A stretch of DNA of 64,000 nucleotides from JADCRZ01 sp031399065 (GCA_031399065.1 JANNOM010000025.1:1-64000); one strand, 5' to 3'; positions 35,665 to 45,236 are shown, numbered from the stretch's first letter. Notes: generated by a model from the sequence alone, not told the origin. Translations and numbers: made by a program.

Positions 35665-35684
35665 TCTAATACACATTGTTTACA

Positions 35685-35721
35685 AAGGAGGCCGCTTCAA
35701 TTAGTTTGAAGTGGCCTCCTT
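35685..35721. terminator. Terminator-like hairpin after the TonB receptor gene
   Basis: A 16-bp stem with a single G-T pair, aaggaggccgcttcaa with ttgaagtggcctcctt around a 5-base loop, lies 21 bases after the stop codon. It lacks a long T tract on either side. Confidence 0.65.
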
Positions 35722-35924
35722 CGTTGGTTGAATAATTAAAAAATTTTCTTTATAAAAGAGATTGGTTTCTTTCAATTCGCTATTGATTTACCCTTCCTTG
35801 TTTGCTAAGAATTATTATGAATATTATTATAATCCATAGGTCGGATGGATCAAGATCTTTTGCGCATAGAAATGGCCTAGCAGCATATTTGAGGATAAAA
35901 TGGAATGATGGGTCTTTAAATCAT

Positions 35925-36740
35925 TTATGTAAATATTGTGTTCAGCAACCCCGCCAACCTTATCCCCCCTTTCAGCAATTGCTCATTCAATGTATCCACA
36001 TGATCAAAATTATAACGATAGCCCAGTTTAGGATCCGTCTGTTTTATTTCGCGGTATAATTTTTCAGTAATGCTATAACTGTCGATGATCCATTCGCTGA
36101 CAGGTTGCTGCTTCCATTTGACGGTGTTTTCTTTAGACGGGAAATTGATGGCTTTTGCGTACTCCGTATAACTTAGTTGCTGGTATTCGATCAGGTGTTC
36201 GTCCCATACCCGGTGCAGGTTGCTCGGCTCGTTGAACCAGGTTACCCGGAGGCGGTTGCCGCCCAGGTCTTCCGGGCGGGCGGTGTGCATAGGCTGATTC
36301 AGGTCGCCGGCTATATGTATCAATAGCTTCAGGTAGATGCGCTTTTTCTCCGGGCCAAGATCTTTTTTCTTTAACTCACTTACCAGGAAATTTACGCGGG
36401 TGTAGGCGTTTACCAGCGTGTCGTTTTGGAGATAATCGCTAATTTGCTCCGGTGTAAGTCCGGCCTTCAGGTTGATGTAGTGCCAGGGGTCTACATATTT
36501 ATAAGCGGAATCCGATTTAATAAAATCGCCCCAATTACTGGCCATGGCCAGCGATTCATTTCCCAGGATGGCTTTGATGTTTTTAGCTGCCCTGGGAGAC
36601 AGGTAAAGGGAGGCGATTTCTCCCACTATCCGGTGCCCCAGCATTCCCCAGGCCATAGATTGCAGGGGAAGGTAAAAAAGACAGGCGGTAATGATGATCT
36701 TCCTGAGGGAGAAAGCGTAAAGAAGATGGCGTGTCATCAT
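35925..36740 (-). CDS. Secreted S1/P1-type zinc nuclease
   Basis: The 271-residue precursor has a signal peptide whose cleavage after SMA leaves Trp31 as the mature N terminus. This is required because that tryptophan binds zinc in this family. Further ligands are visible: H36 in GHRIVG, the aspartate in NWGDFI, DPWHYI, HIAGDLNQPMH and NLHRVWDEHLI. S1/P1 nucleases cleave single-stranded DNA and RNA and give 5' nucleotides, used for phosphate and nucleotide scavenging outside the cell. It is a single gene, convergent with the region behind the TonB receptor. Confidence 0.92.
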   Translation of the reverse strand: MMTRHLLYAFSLRKIIITACLFYLPLQSMAWGMLGHRIVGEIASLYLSPRAAKNIKAILGNESLAMASNWGDFIKSDSAYKYVDPWHYINLKAGLTPEQISDYLQNDTLVNAYTRVNFLVSELKKKDLGPEKKRIYLKLLIHIAGDLNQPMHTARPEDLGGNRLRVTWFNEPSNLHRVWDEHLIEYQQLSYTEYAKAINFPSKENTVKWKQQPVSEWIIDSYSITEKLYREIKQTDPKLGYRYNFDHVDTLNEQLLKGGIRLAGLLNTIFT

Positions 36741-36881
36741 AATAATAAAAATTTATATGTTATCAGGTCAAATTTCCGCTTTATTGGCCTGCATGCCGGT
36801 TATAAAGTATTAAATAACCGTTAAAACAACCTTATAGGAAAATTGAGCAGACAAGTTTCGATATATTCGGATTAAGAACTT

Positions 36882-36889
36882 TATTTTTG
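36882..36889 (+). promoter_or_regulatory. Promoter -7 box of the SGNH hydrolase operon
   Basis: TATTTTTG fits TAnnTTTG and lies 43 bases upstream of the SGNH hydrolase start codon. Confidence 0.45.
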
Positions 36890-36932
36890 AATAGTTGATA
36901 CGCAAGGTAGTTTAATCAAACGGATACTATTC

Positions 36933-37535
36933 ATGATTTGGTACGAAGATGAAGTGAAAAGGTTGGAGCAGGAAAAAAGTAAGTTGTCATATATACCCAA
37001 AACAGTTTTTTACGGGAGTTCTTCCATTAATTTATGGCCCGATCTGTATGCTAATTTCAGGGCCTTCGACCCCATTAACCTGGGCTTCGGGGGCTCTACC
37101 CTGGAATCCTGTGTTTGGTATTTCGACCGCATAATGGCCGGGTTGCAGCCGGAACATATTGTATGTTATGCAGGCGACAACGACCTGGGTGATGGTAAAA
37201 AAGCCGAGGAAGTAGTGCAGTATTTTAAACAACTCATGAACCTTGTCGCCAAAAAATTTCCGGGTTCCCGGGTTTCTTTTATATCCATTAAACCGAGTGC
37301 GGCAAGATGGCATTTGATAGACCAGATACGTATCACCAACCGGTGCATTGATGAACTGCTGCAGAAAGCCGGTGATGGATATTATTATGTAAATATTTAT
37401 GACAGGATGCTGGATAGCAGCGGGAAGCCGGTGGGCGAACTGTTGCAGCCGGACGGATTGCATCTAAGCGCGAAAGGGTATGCGCTATGGCAGGAAATAG
37501 TTTTAACACATCTTCATGAAACGAGAGTATCTTAA
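36933..37535 (+). CDS. SGNH/GDSL-family hydrolase
   Basis: The 200-residue protein has the four SGNH blocks: the serine block FYGSSSI (near 26-32), the glycine block GFGGS, the asparagine block AGDNDLGDG, and the C-terminal Asp-His pair in PDGLHLSAKGY. Members are esterases or lipases, often deacetylases of carbohydrate or lipid. No signal peptide is present, so it is likely cytoplasmic. Its 3' end overlaps the next gene, another esterase, by 20 bases, which suggests that both act on one substrate. Confidence 0.88.
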   Translation: MIWYEDEVKRLEQEKSKLSYIPKTVFYGSSSINLWPDLYANFRAFDPINLGFGGSTLESCVWYFDRIMAGLQPEHIVCYAGDNDLGDGKKAEEVVQYFKQLMNLVAKKFPGSRVSFISIKPSAARWHLIDQIRITNRCIDELLQKAGDGYYYVNIYDRMLDSSGKPVGELLQPDGLHLSAKGYALWQEIVLTHLHETRVS

Positions 37536-38241
37536 ATTCAGGAGTGCGGCTCTGGAGAGAGACATGGAATTGCTGGTGTTTGGTGACGCCGGTGATGCCG
37601 TTATATTTTTCCCTACCCGTACCGCCCGTTTTTATGATTATGAAGACTGGAGAATAATGGAGGCCCTGGCTTCTAAAATTGATGCCCGCCAACTGCAGGT
37701 ATACTGCGTGGACAGTGTAGACGTGGAGAGTTTCTATGCACAGGTGCCCCCGGAGGAAAAAATAAAACGACACCTGCAGTATGAAAAATACATTCTCGAT
37801 GAAGTAATACCGGTTATCAGAAAAAAAAATCCAGGGGCGCGTATTGCGGTTGCGGGCTGCAGCCTGGGAGGATATCATGCAGTCAATATCGCTTTTAAGT
37901 ATCCCGGCTACTTTTATAAAATAGTGGCCATGAGTTCGAGGTACGATCTGACCATCTCGACGGACAAATTTCCCGACCTGCTGGATGGAGTGAGTGACGA
38001 AGCGGTTTATTATAATATGCCCAGCATGTATATGCCCAACCTGGATGACAGTCATTTCCTGGACAAGATCCGTAAACTGGATATCACTATCGTGATAGGG
38101 CGGGAGGATCCTTTTTATGAAAACAATGTGCAGTTCAGCGATGTACTGAAGAAAAAGAAGATCAACCATCAATTTTATGTATGGGATGAAGAAGCCCACC
38201 GGCCAAGGTTCTGGCGGGCTATGGTTAAATGGTATTTGTAA
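37516..38241 (+). CDS. Esterase-like alpha/beta hydrolase
   Basis: The 241-residue protein resembles the putative esterase family related to esterase D and mycolyltransferases. The nucleophile elbow is AGCSLGGYHA (S116). An acidic residue follows in IVIGREDPF, and the terminal histidine lies in EEAHRPRFW. It has no signal peptide. Overlap with the SGNH hydrolase gene and a 27-base gap to the secreted oxidoreductase indicate an operon of three. The substrate is unknown. Confidence 0.82.
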   Translation: MKREYLKFRSAALERDMELLVFGDAGDAVIFFPTRTARFYDYEDWRIMEALASKIDARQLQVYCVDSVDVESFYAQVPPEEKIKRHLQYEKYILDEVIPVIRKKNPGARIAVAGCSLGGYHAVNIAFKYPGYFYKIVAMSSRYDLTISTDKFPDLLDGVSDEAVYYNMPSMYMPNLDDSHFLDKIRKLDITIVIGREDPFYENNVQFSDVLKKKKINHQFYVWDEEAHRPRFWRAMVKWYL

Positions 38242-38268
38242 ACTTCCTGATGTCATTATTATAATTGT

Positions 38269-39936
38269 ATGCATATGAAATCCATTTTGTTACTACTGCA
38301 TAGCATCTATGCAGTGTTTTTGCCACAACCTCCCGATAGTAAGAAAGATTATAGAGCCGATGTAATCATTTATGGAGGCAGTTCCGCAGCCATCGTATCT
38401 GCGGTACAGGTAGCCCGTATGGGAAAGTCGGTTATTATAGTATCACCGGATAAGCACTTGGGGGGATTATCTTCCGGGGGACTGGGGTTTACTGATACCG
38501 GAAATAAAGAAGTGATCGGGGGATTGTCCCGCGAATTTTACCATCGCATCTATATGCATTACCAGGATTCAGCATCCTGGACCTGGCAGAAAAAAGCGGA
38601 ATACGGTAATAAAGGTCAGGGCACTCCAGCCATAGACGGTGCTGAAAGAACCATGTGGATATTTGAACCTCATGTTGCGGAGAAAGTGTTCGAGGATTTC
38701 GTAAAGGAAAATAAACTGGTAGTATACCGCGACGAATGGCTGAACCGGGAATCCGGAGTGACAAAGAAAAAGGGAAGGATCCGTTCCATCACCACGCTGA
38801 GTGGAAAAACTTTTAGCGGTAAAATGTTTATAGATGCTACGTATGAAGGGGACCTGATGGCGGCCGCAGGCGTGGGTTATCATGTAGGAAGAGAGGCCAA
38901 CAGCGTATACGGGGAAGAATGGAACGGTGTACAGGTGGGTGTGCTGCATCATAATCATTATTTTGCGTCCGATATAAGTGCTTATGTCAAGCCGGGTGAT
39001 ACTACCAGCGGGTTATTGCCGCTAATATCGGCGGCTCATCCCGGTAAGCGGGGGGAAGGGGATAAGCGGATACAGGCATATTGCTTTCGCACCTGCCTCA
39101 CTAATAATCCGGAAAACAGGTTGCCGTACATGAAGCCTTCAGGTTACGATCCTTCCCGGTACGAGTTGCTGCTGCGGGTATTTGATAGCGGCTGGCGGGC
39201 AGTATTCCAAAAATACGACCCGGTGCCCAACAAGAAGACGGATACGAATAATAATGGTCCTTTAAGCAGCGATTATATAGGCATGAACTACGATTACCCC
39301 GATGCCACGTATCTGCGCCGCAAGCAGATCATCAGGGAACACGAAGACTACCAGAAAGGTCTTCTTTATTTTATGTGTAATGACGAAAGGATGCCGAAAG
39401 ATGTTCAACAATCCCTGCGTGAATGGGGACTGGCCAAAGATGAATTTACCGACAACGGAAACTGGCCGCACCAGTTGTATGTAAGAGAGGCGCGCCGCAT
39501 GACCGGCAGTTATGTAATGACCGAGAATGATGTGCTGGGCAAACGGGATGTACCGGAATCGGTTGGTATGGGTTCTTATTCCCTCGATTCGCATAATGCG
39601 CAGCGTTACGTGAAAGAAAATGGATTCGTGCAAAACGAAGGAGATATAGGCGTACACCCCAAGGAGCCTTACAGAATAGCCTATCAATCACTGGTTCCAA
39701 AAAAAGAGGAATGCACGAACCTGTTGGTGCCCGTTTGCATGTCCAGTTCGCATATCGCTTATGGCTCCATCCGCATGGAGCCCGTGTTCATGATCCTGGG
39801 TCAAAGTGCCGCTACGGCCGCCGTGCACGCTATTGAGACGAATAAATCCGTACAGGATATCGACTTCGCGCGGCTGAAAGAGCGACTGTTAAAAGATAAT
39901 ATGGTGCTGGAATATAATAAGAAGGCCGGTTTGTAA
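38269..39936 (+). CDS. Secreted FAD-dependent oxidoreductase
   Basis: The 555-residue protein has a short signal-like N terminus (through about residue 20; Met3 at 38275 may be the start). A Rossmann fold follows with DVIIYGGSSAAIVSAVQVARMG (here interrupted at GGSSAA, about 36-41) and LGGLSSGGLGFTD. It belongs to the FAD-dependent oxidoreductase group PF12831, found in polysaccharide-utilisation settings in Bacteroidota. Cofactor contact at the C terminus is likely at the GQSAATAAVHA helix. It follows two esterase genes. Its reaction is unknown, and sugar or glycan oxidation is only a guess. Confidence 0.8.
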   Translation: MHMKSILLLLHSIYAVFLPQPPDSKKDYRADVIIYGGSSAAIVSAVQVARMGKSVIIVSPDKHLGGLSSGGLGFTDTGNKEVIGGLSREFYHRIYMHYQDSASWTWQKKAEYGNKGQGTPAIDGAERTMWIFEPHVAEKVFEDFVKENKLVVYRDEWLNRESGVTKKKGRIRSITTLSGKTFSGKMFIDATYEGDLMAAAGVGYHVGREANSVYGEEWNGVQVGVLHHNHYFASDISAYVKPGDTTSGLLPLISAAHPGKRGEGDKRIQAYCFRTCLTNNPENRLPYMKPSGYDPSRYELLLRVFDSGWRAVFQKYDPVPNKKTDTNNNGPLSSDYIGMNYDYPDATYLRRKQIIREHEDYQKGLLYFMCNDERMPKDVQQSLREWGLAKDEFTDNGNWPHQLYVREARRMTGSYVMTENDVLGKRDVPESVGMGSYSLDSHNAQRYVKENGFVQNEGDIGVHPKEPYRIAYQSLVPKKEECTNLLVPVCMSSSHIAYGSIRMEPVFMILGQSAATAAVHAIETNKSVQDIDFARLKERLLKDNMVLEYNKKAGL

Positions 39937-39991
39937 AATAGCTGGTACATTCCTATACGGTCAATCCCTTAGCTTTACCGAAATTTTTATA

Positions 39992-40606
39992 ATGATAGAA
40001 TTACCGCCAACCATACGTGCTCCAAAGCCCGAGGAAATGCCGGAACGACAGGATATAGAGCAATTACTGGCTAAACGTAAAACAGCCAGGATAGTGGAAG
40101 GCTATCGCACCGAGGAAAATAAAACGCCGCAATTGCCTTATGTTTTTTACGCGGCTATCAATATCGATAATACCAGACTGTGGGATCTTTTTATAACAAT
40201 GGCAGATGCTTTCCCTCAGCAGTTGAATGTACAGTATAGTTTTTATGAAGAAGAATTATACATCGGGGGGCCGTTTTCCAAAACTGTTATTCTGAATGAG
40301 CTCGCCACACTGAGGCAGGAACTAACGCAGGACGGTACCCTGATATTCGGATTGCTCTCGCATACCAGGCAGGCCCTCGTGGAATTACAGGTAACTGAAT
40401 CGAAATACATCAAGTTCTGGGGCATCGACAAGCAGCTTTTCAACGAGTGTATGGATAAGTTTGGATTAAAGGAAATACGCGACCTGGAATTTATAGATGA
40501 ATACCCCAAGGTGGTGGACCCGTTAAGGAGGTTTCTTCCTTCTTCCCGTCCGCCCGCAGATGTAATCTGGAAACTGGATCGGGCTTTTAAAAACGAAGAC
40601 GCGTGA
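39992..40606 (+). CDS. Hypothetical protein, 204 residues
   Basis: I do not recognise a family. The protein is soluble, rich in charged residues, without signal peptide or membrane helices. It contains YVFYAAINIDNTRLWDLFITMADAFP split over about 50-75, and later LRQELTQDG and IKFWGIDKQLF. The mix of beta and alpha segments suggests a compact immunity-protein-like or regulatory fold, but nothing specific supports that. It lies 19 bases before the SDR gene and probably shares its transcript. Confidence 0.75.
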   Translation: MIELPPTIRAPKPEEMPERQDIEQLLAKRKTARIVEGYRTEENKTPQLPYVFYAAINIDNTRLWDLFITMADAFPQQLNVQYSFYEEELYIGGPFSKTVILNELATLRQELTQDGTLIFGLLSHTRQALVELQVTESKYIKFWGIDKQLFNECMDKFGLKEIRDLEFIDEYPKVVDPLRRFLPSSRPPADVIWKLDRAFKNEDA

Positions 40607-40625
40607 TTTATAAATTAATACTAAA

Positions 40626-41414
40626 ATGAACCTCGATCTTACCAACAGAACAGCCCTTGTAGGCGGAGCTTCACAGGGACTCGGTGCCGCCGTGGCAAAA
40701 GAACTGGCCCTGATGGGGGCCAGCGTGATACTGATGGCACGTAACGAAACCAAATTAAAGGAAGTGGCCGCCTCGCTGCAAACTTCTATCCATCAACAGC
40801 ACTGTTATATAATTGCGGACACTGCCCAACCACAGGATATCAAAAAAAAGGTAGAAGAATACCTGGCAACCGGAAAGCAGGTACATATACTGGTTAATAA
40901 TACAGGTGGACCTCCTTCCGGTCCCATGACCGATACCAGTCCGGAAGACCTGGAAACAGCTTTCCGGTCGCAACTGCTAACCGGGCAGGTGCTTGTACAG
41001 TTATTGTGGCAGGGTATGAAGGCAGCGGGTTTCGGACGTATCGTCAATATCACTTCCACTTCGGTAAAAGAACCTATCAGTGGCCTTGGCATCTCCAATA
41101 CGGTGCGCGCAGCCGTGGCCAACTGGGCTAAAACGCTGGCAACCGAACTCGGGCCTTATGGTATTACCGTTAACAACGTATTGCCTGGCTTTACCAAAAC
41201 AGACCGGCTCGATTATCTTTTTGGCCGTCAGGCGGAATCGGGTGGCGTGTCAGCAGAAAGTATCGAACAGAAGAACGCATTACTTATTCCCGCACGGCGA
41301 CTCGGTAAGCCGGAAGAGCTCGCCGCAGCGGTAGCTTTTCTATGTTCTCCCGCAGCTTCCTATATCAATGGCATCAACCTGCCGGTAGATGGGGGCAGAC
41401 TTGCCGGGCTTTAA
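40626..41414 (+). CDS. Short-chain dehydrogenase lacking the YxxxK pair
   Basis: The 262-residue protein has the SDR cofactor motif VGGASQGLGAAV (12-23), LVNNTGGPPSGP and NITSTS with the catalytic-type serine S144. Where YxxxK should be, the sequence is SNTVR (S157, R161), so both tyrosine and lysine are replaced. The rest is a good SDR ending in PVDGGRLAGL. A subgroup of SDR proteins annotated as 3-oxoacyl-ACP reductases has this change, and its reaction is not clear. It follows a hypothetical gene by 19 bases and is convergent with the YheT-like gene. Confidence 0.88.
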   Translation: MNLDLTNRTALVGGASQGLGAAVAKELALMGASVILMARNETKLKEVAASLQTSIHQQHCYIIADTAQPQDIKKKVEEYLATGKQVHILVNNTGGPPSGPMTDTSPEDLETAFRSQLLTGQVLVQLLWQGMKAAGFGRIVNITSTSVKEPISGLGISNTVRAAVANWAKTLATELGPYGITVNNVLPGFTKTDRLDYLFGRQAESGGVSAESIEQKNALLIPARRLGKPEELAAAVAFLCSPAASYINGINLPVDGGRLAGL

Positions 41415-41431
41415 ACACGCAGCCTATATGA

Positions 41432-42397
41432 CTATGTTGTTTCGTTGATAAATTTGAGTGCCCGTCTCTCCGACCAGTAAAACTGGTTGGTAATATCCAT
41501 GAATCCTACATGACCGCCATGGTGAGGGGTTTCCAGGAAAAAAAATTCACTGTTCCTCGCTTCTTCATATGGGAAGCATTTTTTTCCCAGGAAAGGATCG
41601 TCCAGGGCATTGATCAGCAGTGTTGGTACTTTTATTTTAGAGAGGTAATAAATGGAGCTGGACTTCTGCCAGTAATCTTCTGCATTCATAAATCCATTGA
41701 TAGGAGCGGTATACCGGTCGTCGAACTGCCGGAAATTTTTGATCTTCTTATAATCCTTCATAGTGATGTTTTCGGGAAACAGGTTTTTCTTCAGCAATAA
41801 TTTCTGCTCCAGTTCCTTAATAAACCGTTTCATGTAAATAGCATTATGACGCTTACCCATTTCTGTGGCCCCGTCTTTCAGGTCGCAGGGCACGGATAGT
41901 GCTACGGCAGATCGGATGATACCGGATACCGCATCCTCCTTTTCACCCAGGTATTTTAGCAGGATATTGCCTCCCATAGAAAATGCGACTGCGTGTATGG
42001 ATTCGTAGTTATCCAGCGAGTGAATAAAATTTACTATAGTATCCAGGTCCTCCGTTTCACCGCTATGGTAGTAGCGTAATTCCTTATTGGGTTCCCCACT
42101 GCATCCGCGGAAATTCATGGATACCGTATCATAGCCTGCATGATTAAATACATTCACCATACCCGTAACCGACTTACTGTCAGAACTGCCTTCCAGGCCG
42201 TGAAGGAGGATAACGATCCTCCGGTTACCCTTACGGCTGAAGTCCAGGTCTATAAAATCACCATCGCTGGTAGTTACCCGCTGGCGTGTGTACCGTATGG
42301 GTTTTATTTGCCGGAACAGTGATGGATAAATGGTAAGGAAGTGACGGTTTTTAAGAAATACAGGAGGTCTGTAATCGGAACTTTTTATCACCGGCAT
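41432..42397 (-). CDS. YheT-like alpha/beta hydrolase
   Basis: The 321-residue protein is of the YheT/ABHD1-3 type. It shows ILLHGLEGSSDSK (oxyanion region), SMNFRGCSGEPN, the nucleophile elbow AFSMGGN, the acid in NALDDPFLG and the histidine in THHGGHVGF. Members are esterases or lipases of unknown natural substrate. It has no signal peptide. The gene starts 2 bases after the fsr gene ends, so it is downstream in the same operon. Confidence 0.9.
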   Translation of the reverse strand: MPVIKSSDYRPPVFLKNRHFLTIYPSLFRQIKPIRYTRQRVTTSDGDFIDLDFSRKGNRRIVILLHGLEGSSDSKSVTGMVNVFNHAGYDTVSMNFRGCSGEPNKELRYYHSGETEDLDTIVNFIHSLDNYESIHAVAFSMGGNILLKYLGEKEDAVSGIIRSAVALSVPCDLKDGATEMGKRHNAIYMKRFIKELEQKLLLKKNLFPENITMKDYKKIKNFRQFDDRYTAPINGFMNAEDYWQKSSSIYYLSKIKVPTLLINALDDPFLGKKCFPYEEARNSEFFFLETPHHGGHVGFMDITNQFYWSERRALKFINETT

Positions 42398-42399
42398 AA

Positions 42400-43659
42400 T
42401 TAATGGGTGTTGGATTTTATATTAGGAAGAAACCAGGTAAGCACACCGATCAGCGGCAAAAAGGAACTGAGACGGTAAACATATTCGATGCTGGTATGGT
42501 CGGCAAGTTCTCCTAGCAATGCGGAACCCAGGCCACCCATGCCGAAGGCAAACCCGAAGAATAATCCGGCTACAAGCCCCAGTTTCCCGGGAATCAATTC
42601 CTGCGCATACACCAGAATAGCCGGGAAAGCAGATGCGAGAATGATGCCTATAGGGATAATCAGGATGCCCGTCCAGAAAAGGTTGGCGTATGGCAGTAAT
42701 AAAGAGAAAGGCGCCACACCCAATATAGAGATCCAAATTACATATTTACGGCCAAACCGGTCTCCCAACGGTCCGCCCATCAATGTCCCCGCAGCCAGTG
42801 CCAGCAAAAAAATGAAAAGATATATCTGGGAATGCTGTATGGACACCTGGAATTTTTCGATGAGATAGAACGTGAAATAGCTGGTCATGCAGGCCGTATA
42901 AAAGAACTTGGAAAATATAAGTATTAAAAGGATGCCGATGGAAAACATCAGTTTCTTACGGGACATTGGATAAGGCCGTATGCCCGTCATGATCTTTGCT
43001 TTTTGCCCGAGCTGCACTAATCTTTCTTTGTACCAGTTGCCCACGCGGCGTAAAATGAATATGGCCAGCAACGCAATAATGGAAAACCACAGGATGCTCG
43101 GTTGTCCGTAAGGCACTATTATCAGCGCAGCCAGCAAGGGGCCCAGCGCGCTGCCCGCGTTGCCGCCGAGTTGGAAAATGGATTGTGCAAGACCCCGCCT
43201 TCCGCCGGAGGCGGCATGCGCCATGCGCGATGCTTCCGGGTGAAATATGGAGGAACCGGTGCCCACCAGTGCCACGGCTACCAGAAGAATAGGATAACTG
43301 GGTGCCGCCGACAGCAGTATAAGCCCGCAAAGCGTAAAGCCCATGCCCATAGCGAGGGAATAGGGCTGTGGTTTTTTATCGGTATAAAGTCCTACGAAAG
43401 GCTGAAATATAGAAGCAGCCAGTTGAAAGGTCAACGTTATAAGTCCCACCTGTCCGAAGCTCAGGCGAAACCCGTCTTTTACAACCGGGTAAATAGCGGG
43501 AATCAATGACTGTATCGTATCGTTTAGCAGGTGAGAGAAACTAATGGCATACAGGATAGGAAAAACTGTTTTTTCGGCGATCTCCCGTGACGCACTTGTT
43601 TCCTGCATGGTATTCTGGCTTTGCATGATGTTATTGCTTAGTCGTTGTGTTAATATCAT
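42400..43659 (-). CDS. fsr: MFS efflux transporter, fosmidomycin-resistance type
   Basis: The 419-residue protein has twelve membrane segments and the sequence pattern of Fsr: ISFSHLLNDTIQSLIPAIYP, LSFGQVGLITLTFQLAASIFQP, GTGSSIFHPEASRMAH. In E. coli Fsr exports fosmidomycin, an inhibitor of the MEP pathway. The normal role in this organism is unknown. The start may be Met12 (43626), since the first eleven residues are not typical. It leads a two-gene operon with the YheT-like hydrolase. Confidence 0.88.
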   Translation of the reverse strand: MILTQRLSNNIMQSQNTMQETSASREIAEKTVFPILYAISFSHLLNDTIQSLIPAIYPVVKDGFRLSFGQVGLITLTFQLAASIFQPFVGLYTDKKPQPYSLAMGMGFTLCGLILLSAAPSYPILLVAVALVGTGSSIFHPEASRMAHAASGGRRGLAQSIFQLGGNAGSALGPLLAALIIVPYGQPSILWFSIIALLAIFILRRVGNWYKERLVQLGQKAKIMTGIRPYPMSRKKLMFSIGILLILIFSKFFYTACMTSYFTFYLIEKFQVSIQHSQIYLFIFLLALAAGTLMGGPLGDRFGRKYVIWISILGVAPFSLLLPYANLFWTGILIIPIGIILASAFPAILVYAQELIPGKLGLVAGLFFGFAFGMGGLGSALLGELADHTSIEYVYRLSSFLPLIGVLTWFLPNIKSNTH

Positions 43660-43843
43660 GGCCGCATCGTGGATGCGAAGTTATCCCGGAATGCCGTGAA
43701 TGCCAATTTTAATCACCTGGTAAACCATGGTGTATTATTTAGTCGAAATACCTTTATTTTGTTGCCCGGACAGAAGGCCTCCATCGAACTGGGATAGCCG
43801 TCATATTACATCCGCTTAAAAATAAAACGTAAAAATAAAAGAT

Positions 43844-44833
43844 ATGCCGTATACAGCGAACCCTGCACGCTATCAGCAAATGGAATACCGCCGCTGCGGC
43901 AACAGCGGGCTAAAATTACCTGCCATCTCCCTGGGCCTCTGGCATAATTTCGGAGATGTGGATGTGATAGAGAATTCCAAAAATATTCTTAAGCTCGCAT
44001 TTGACAGTGGCATCACTCATTTTGACCTGGCGAATAATTATGGGCCTCCGCCCGGCTCTGCGGAAGAGAATTTTGGCAGGATTCTGAAGGAAGAATTTTC
44101 CTCTTACCGGGACGAATTGATTATTTCCAGTAAGGCCGGCTACCTGATGTGGGGTGGACCTTATGGCGAATGGGGCTCCAAAAAATACCTGGTATCCAGC
44201 CTCGATCAAAGCCTGAAGCGGATGAAACTGGATTATGTGGATATATTTTACCACCATCGTCCGGACCCTGATACCCCACTGGAAGAAACGATGGGTGCGC
44301 TGGACCTGTTCGTTCGCCAGGGTAAGGCACTTTATGTAGGCATTTCCAATTATCAGCCTGCAGAAGCTACCCGGGCCATTGAAATACTACGTGCCCTTGG
44401 TACTCCCTGCCTCATTCACCAGCCAAAATATTCCATGTTCGAGCGTTGGGTAGAGGATGGCCTGCTCGACCTGTTGGGTAAGGAAGGAATCGGGTGTATT
44501 CCCTTTTCTCCCCTGGCCCAGGGTTTATTAACGGATAAGTACCTTAAAGGTATACCATCCGATTCCCGGGCGGCAAAAGCCCATGGTTTCCTGAAAGAAA
44601 GTCAGGTTACGGAATCAACCATTAACAAGGTAAAAGCGCTGAACGAAATAGCGGCGGGTCGAGGACAGAAGCTGGCGCATATGGCTTTATCATGGCTTTT
44701 AAAAGATCAGCGGGTTACTTCCGTACTGGTAGGGGCCAGCCGGCCGGAGCAACTGGCCGATTCATTAAAATGCCTGGAGAATACATTGTTCAGTGCAGAA
44801 GAACTGCAGGCGATAGAAGCCATATTAAAATGA
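43844..44833 (+). CDS. Aldo/keto reductase, YghZ type
   Basis: The 329-residue protein has the AKR tetrad. D and Y are in THFDLANNYGP, lysine in IISSKAGY, and histidine in FYHHRPD. The layout with NNYGPPPGSAEENFG matches the L-glyceraldehyde-3-phosphate reductase (YghZ/Gpr) group of AKR14, which also covers potassium channel beta-like proteins. It probably detoxifies small aldehydes with NADPH. The stop overlaps the next start (ATGA), so the START-like protein is co-translated. Confidence 0.9.
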   Translation: MPYTANPARYQQMEYRRCGNSGLKLPAISLGLWHNFGDVDVIENSKNILKLAFDSGITHFDLANNYGPPPGSAEENFGRILKEEFSSYRDELIISSKAGYLMWGGPYGEWGSKKYLVSSLDQSLKRMKLDYVDIFYHHRPDPDTPLEETMGALDLFVRQGKALYVGISNYQPAEATRAIEILRALGTPCLIHQPKYSMFERWVEDGLLDLLGKEGIGCIPFSPLAQGLLTDKYLKGIPSDSRAAKAHGFLKESQVTESTINKVKALNEIAAGRGQKLAHMALSWLLKDQRVTSVLVGASRPEQLADSLKCLENTLFSAEELQAIEAILK

Positions 44834-45207
44834 AAGACTACAAGAAATACTTTATTCTTTCCGCTTCGCCAGAAGAACTGTACCTGGCCTTAACTAACCC
44901 GGCCATCATTCGCTTGTGGACAGGAGAGGAAGCAGTAATGAGCACGGAACCGGGATCTGAATTTTCCTTATGGGAAGATAGTATTTCAGGTAAAAACATC
45001 AGCTTCGAACATAATAGGAAAATAGTGCAGCAATGGTATTTCGGCGACCAGGAAGAAGCGTCTATAGTAAGCATAACCCTGCATCCGCATAAGCTGGGTA
45101 CTTCTGTAGAACTTCGTCATACGAATATTCCGGATGAAGTGTTCGACGAAATAGTGGATGGCTGGAATCAGAGCTATTTTGCTTCCCTGGAAGAATTTTA
45201 CGAATAA
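44830..45207 (+). CDS. SRPBCC/AHSA1-like small protein
   Basis: With the ATG at 44830 the protein has 125 residues. It shows the SRPBCC helix-grip pattern: ASPEELYLALTNPAIIRLWTG at the N terminus (split here at residues 10-30), central beta strands, and a long C-terminal helix (DEIVDGWNQSYFASLEEFY). Such domains bind hydrophobic ligands or assist Hsp90 as AHA1 does. No ligand is evident. A longer frame starting at 44692 lies within the aldo/keto reductase gene and was rejected. It overlaps that gene by 4 bases. Confidence 0.85.
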   Translation: MKDYKKYFILSASPEELYLALTNPAIIRLWTGEEAVMSTEPGSEFSLWEDSISGKNISFEHNRKIVQQWYFGDQEEASIVSITLHPHKLGTSVELRHTNIPDEVFDEIVDGWNQSYFASLEEFYE

Positions 45208-45236
45208 AATTATTTAGTTTAAAATCATTTGATAGC

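Noticed and set aside
44692..44829. Longer version of the SRPBCC protein
   Set aside because: This part overlaps the aldo/keto reductase in another frame, and the ATG at 44830 starts the domain correctly.
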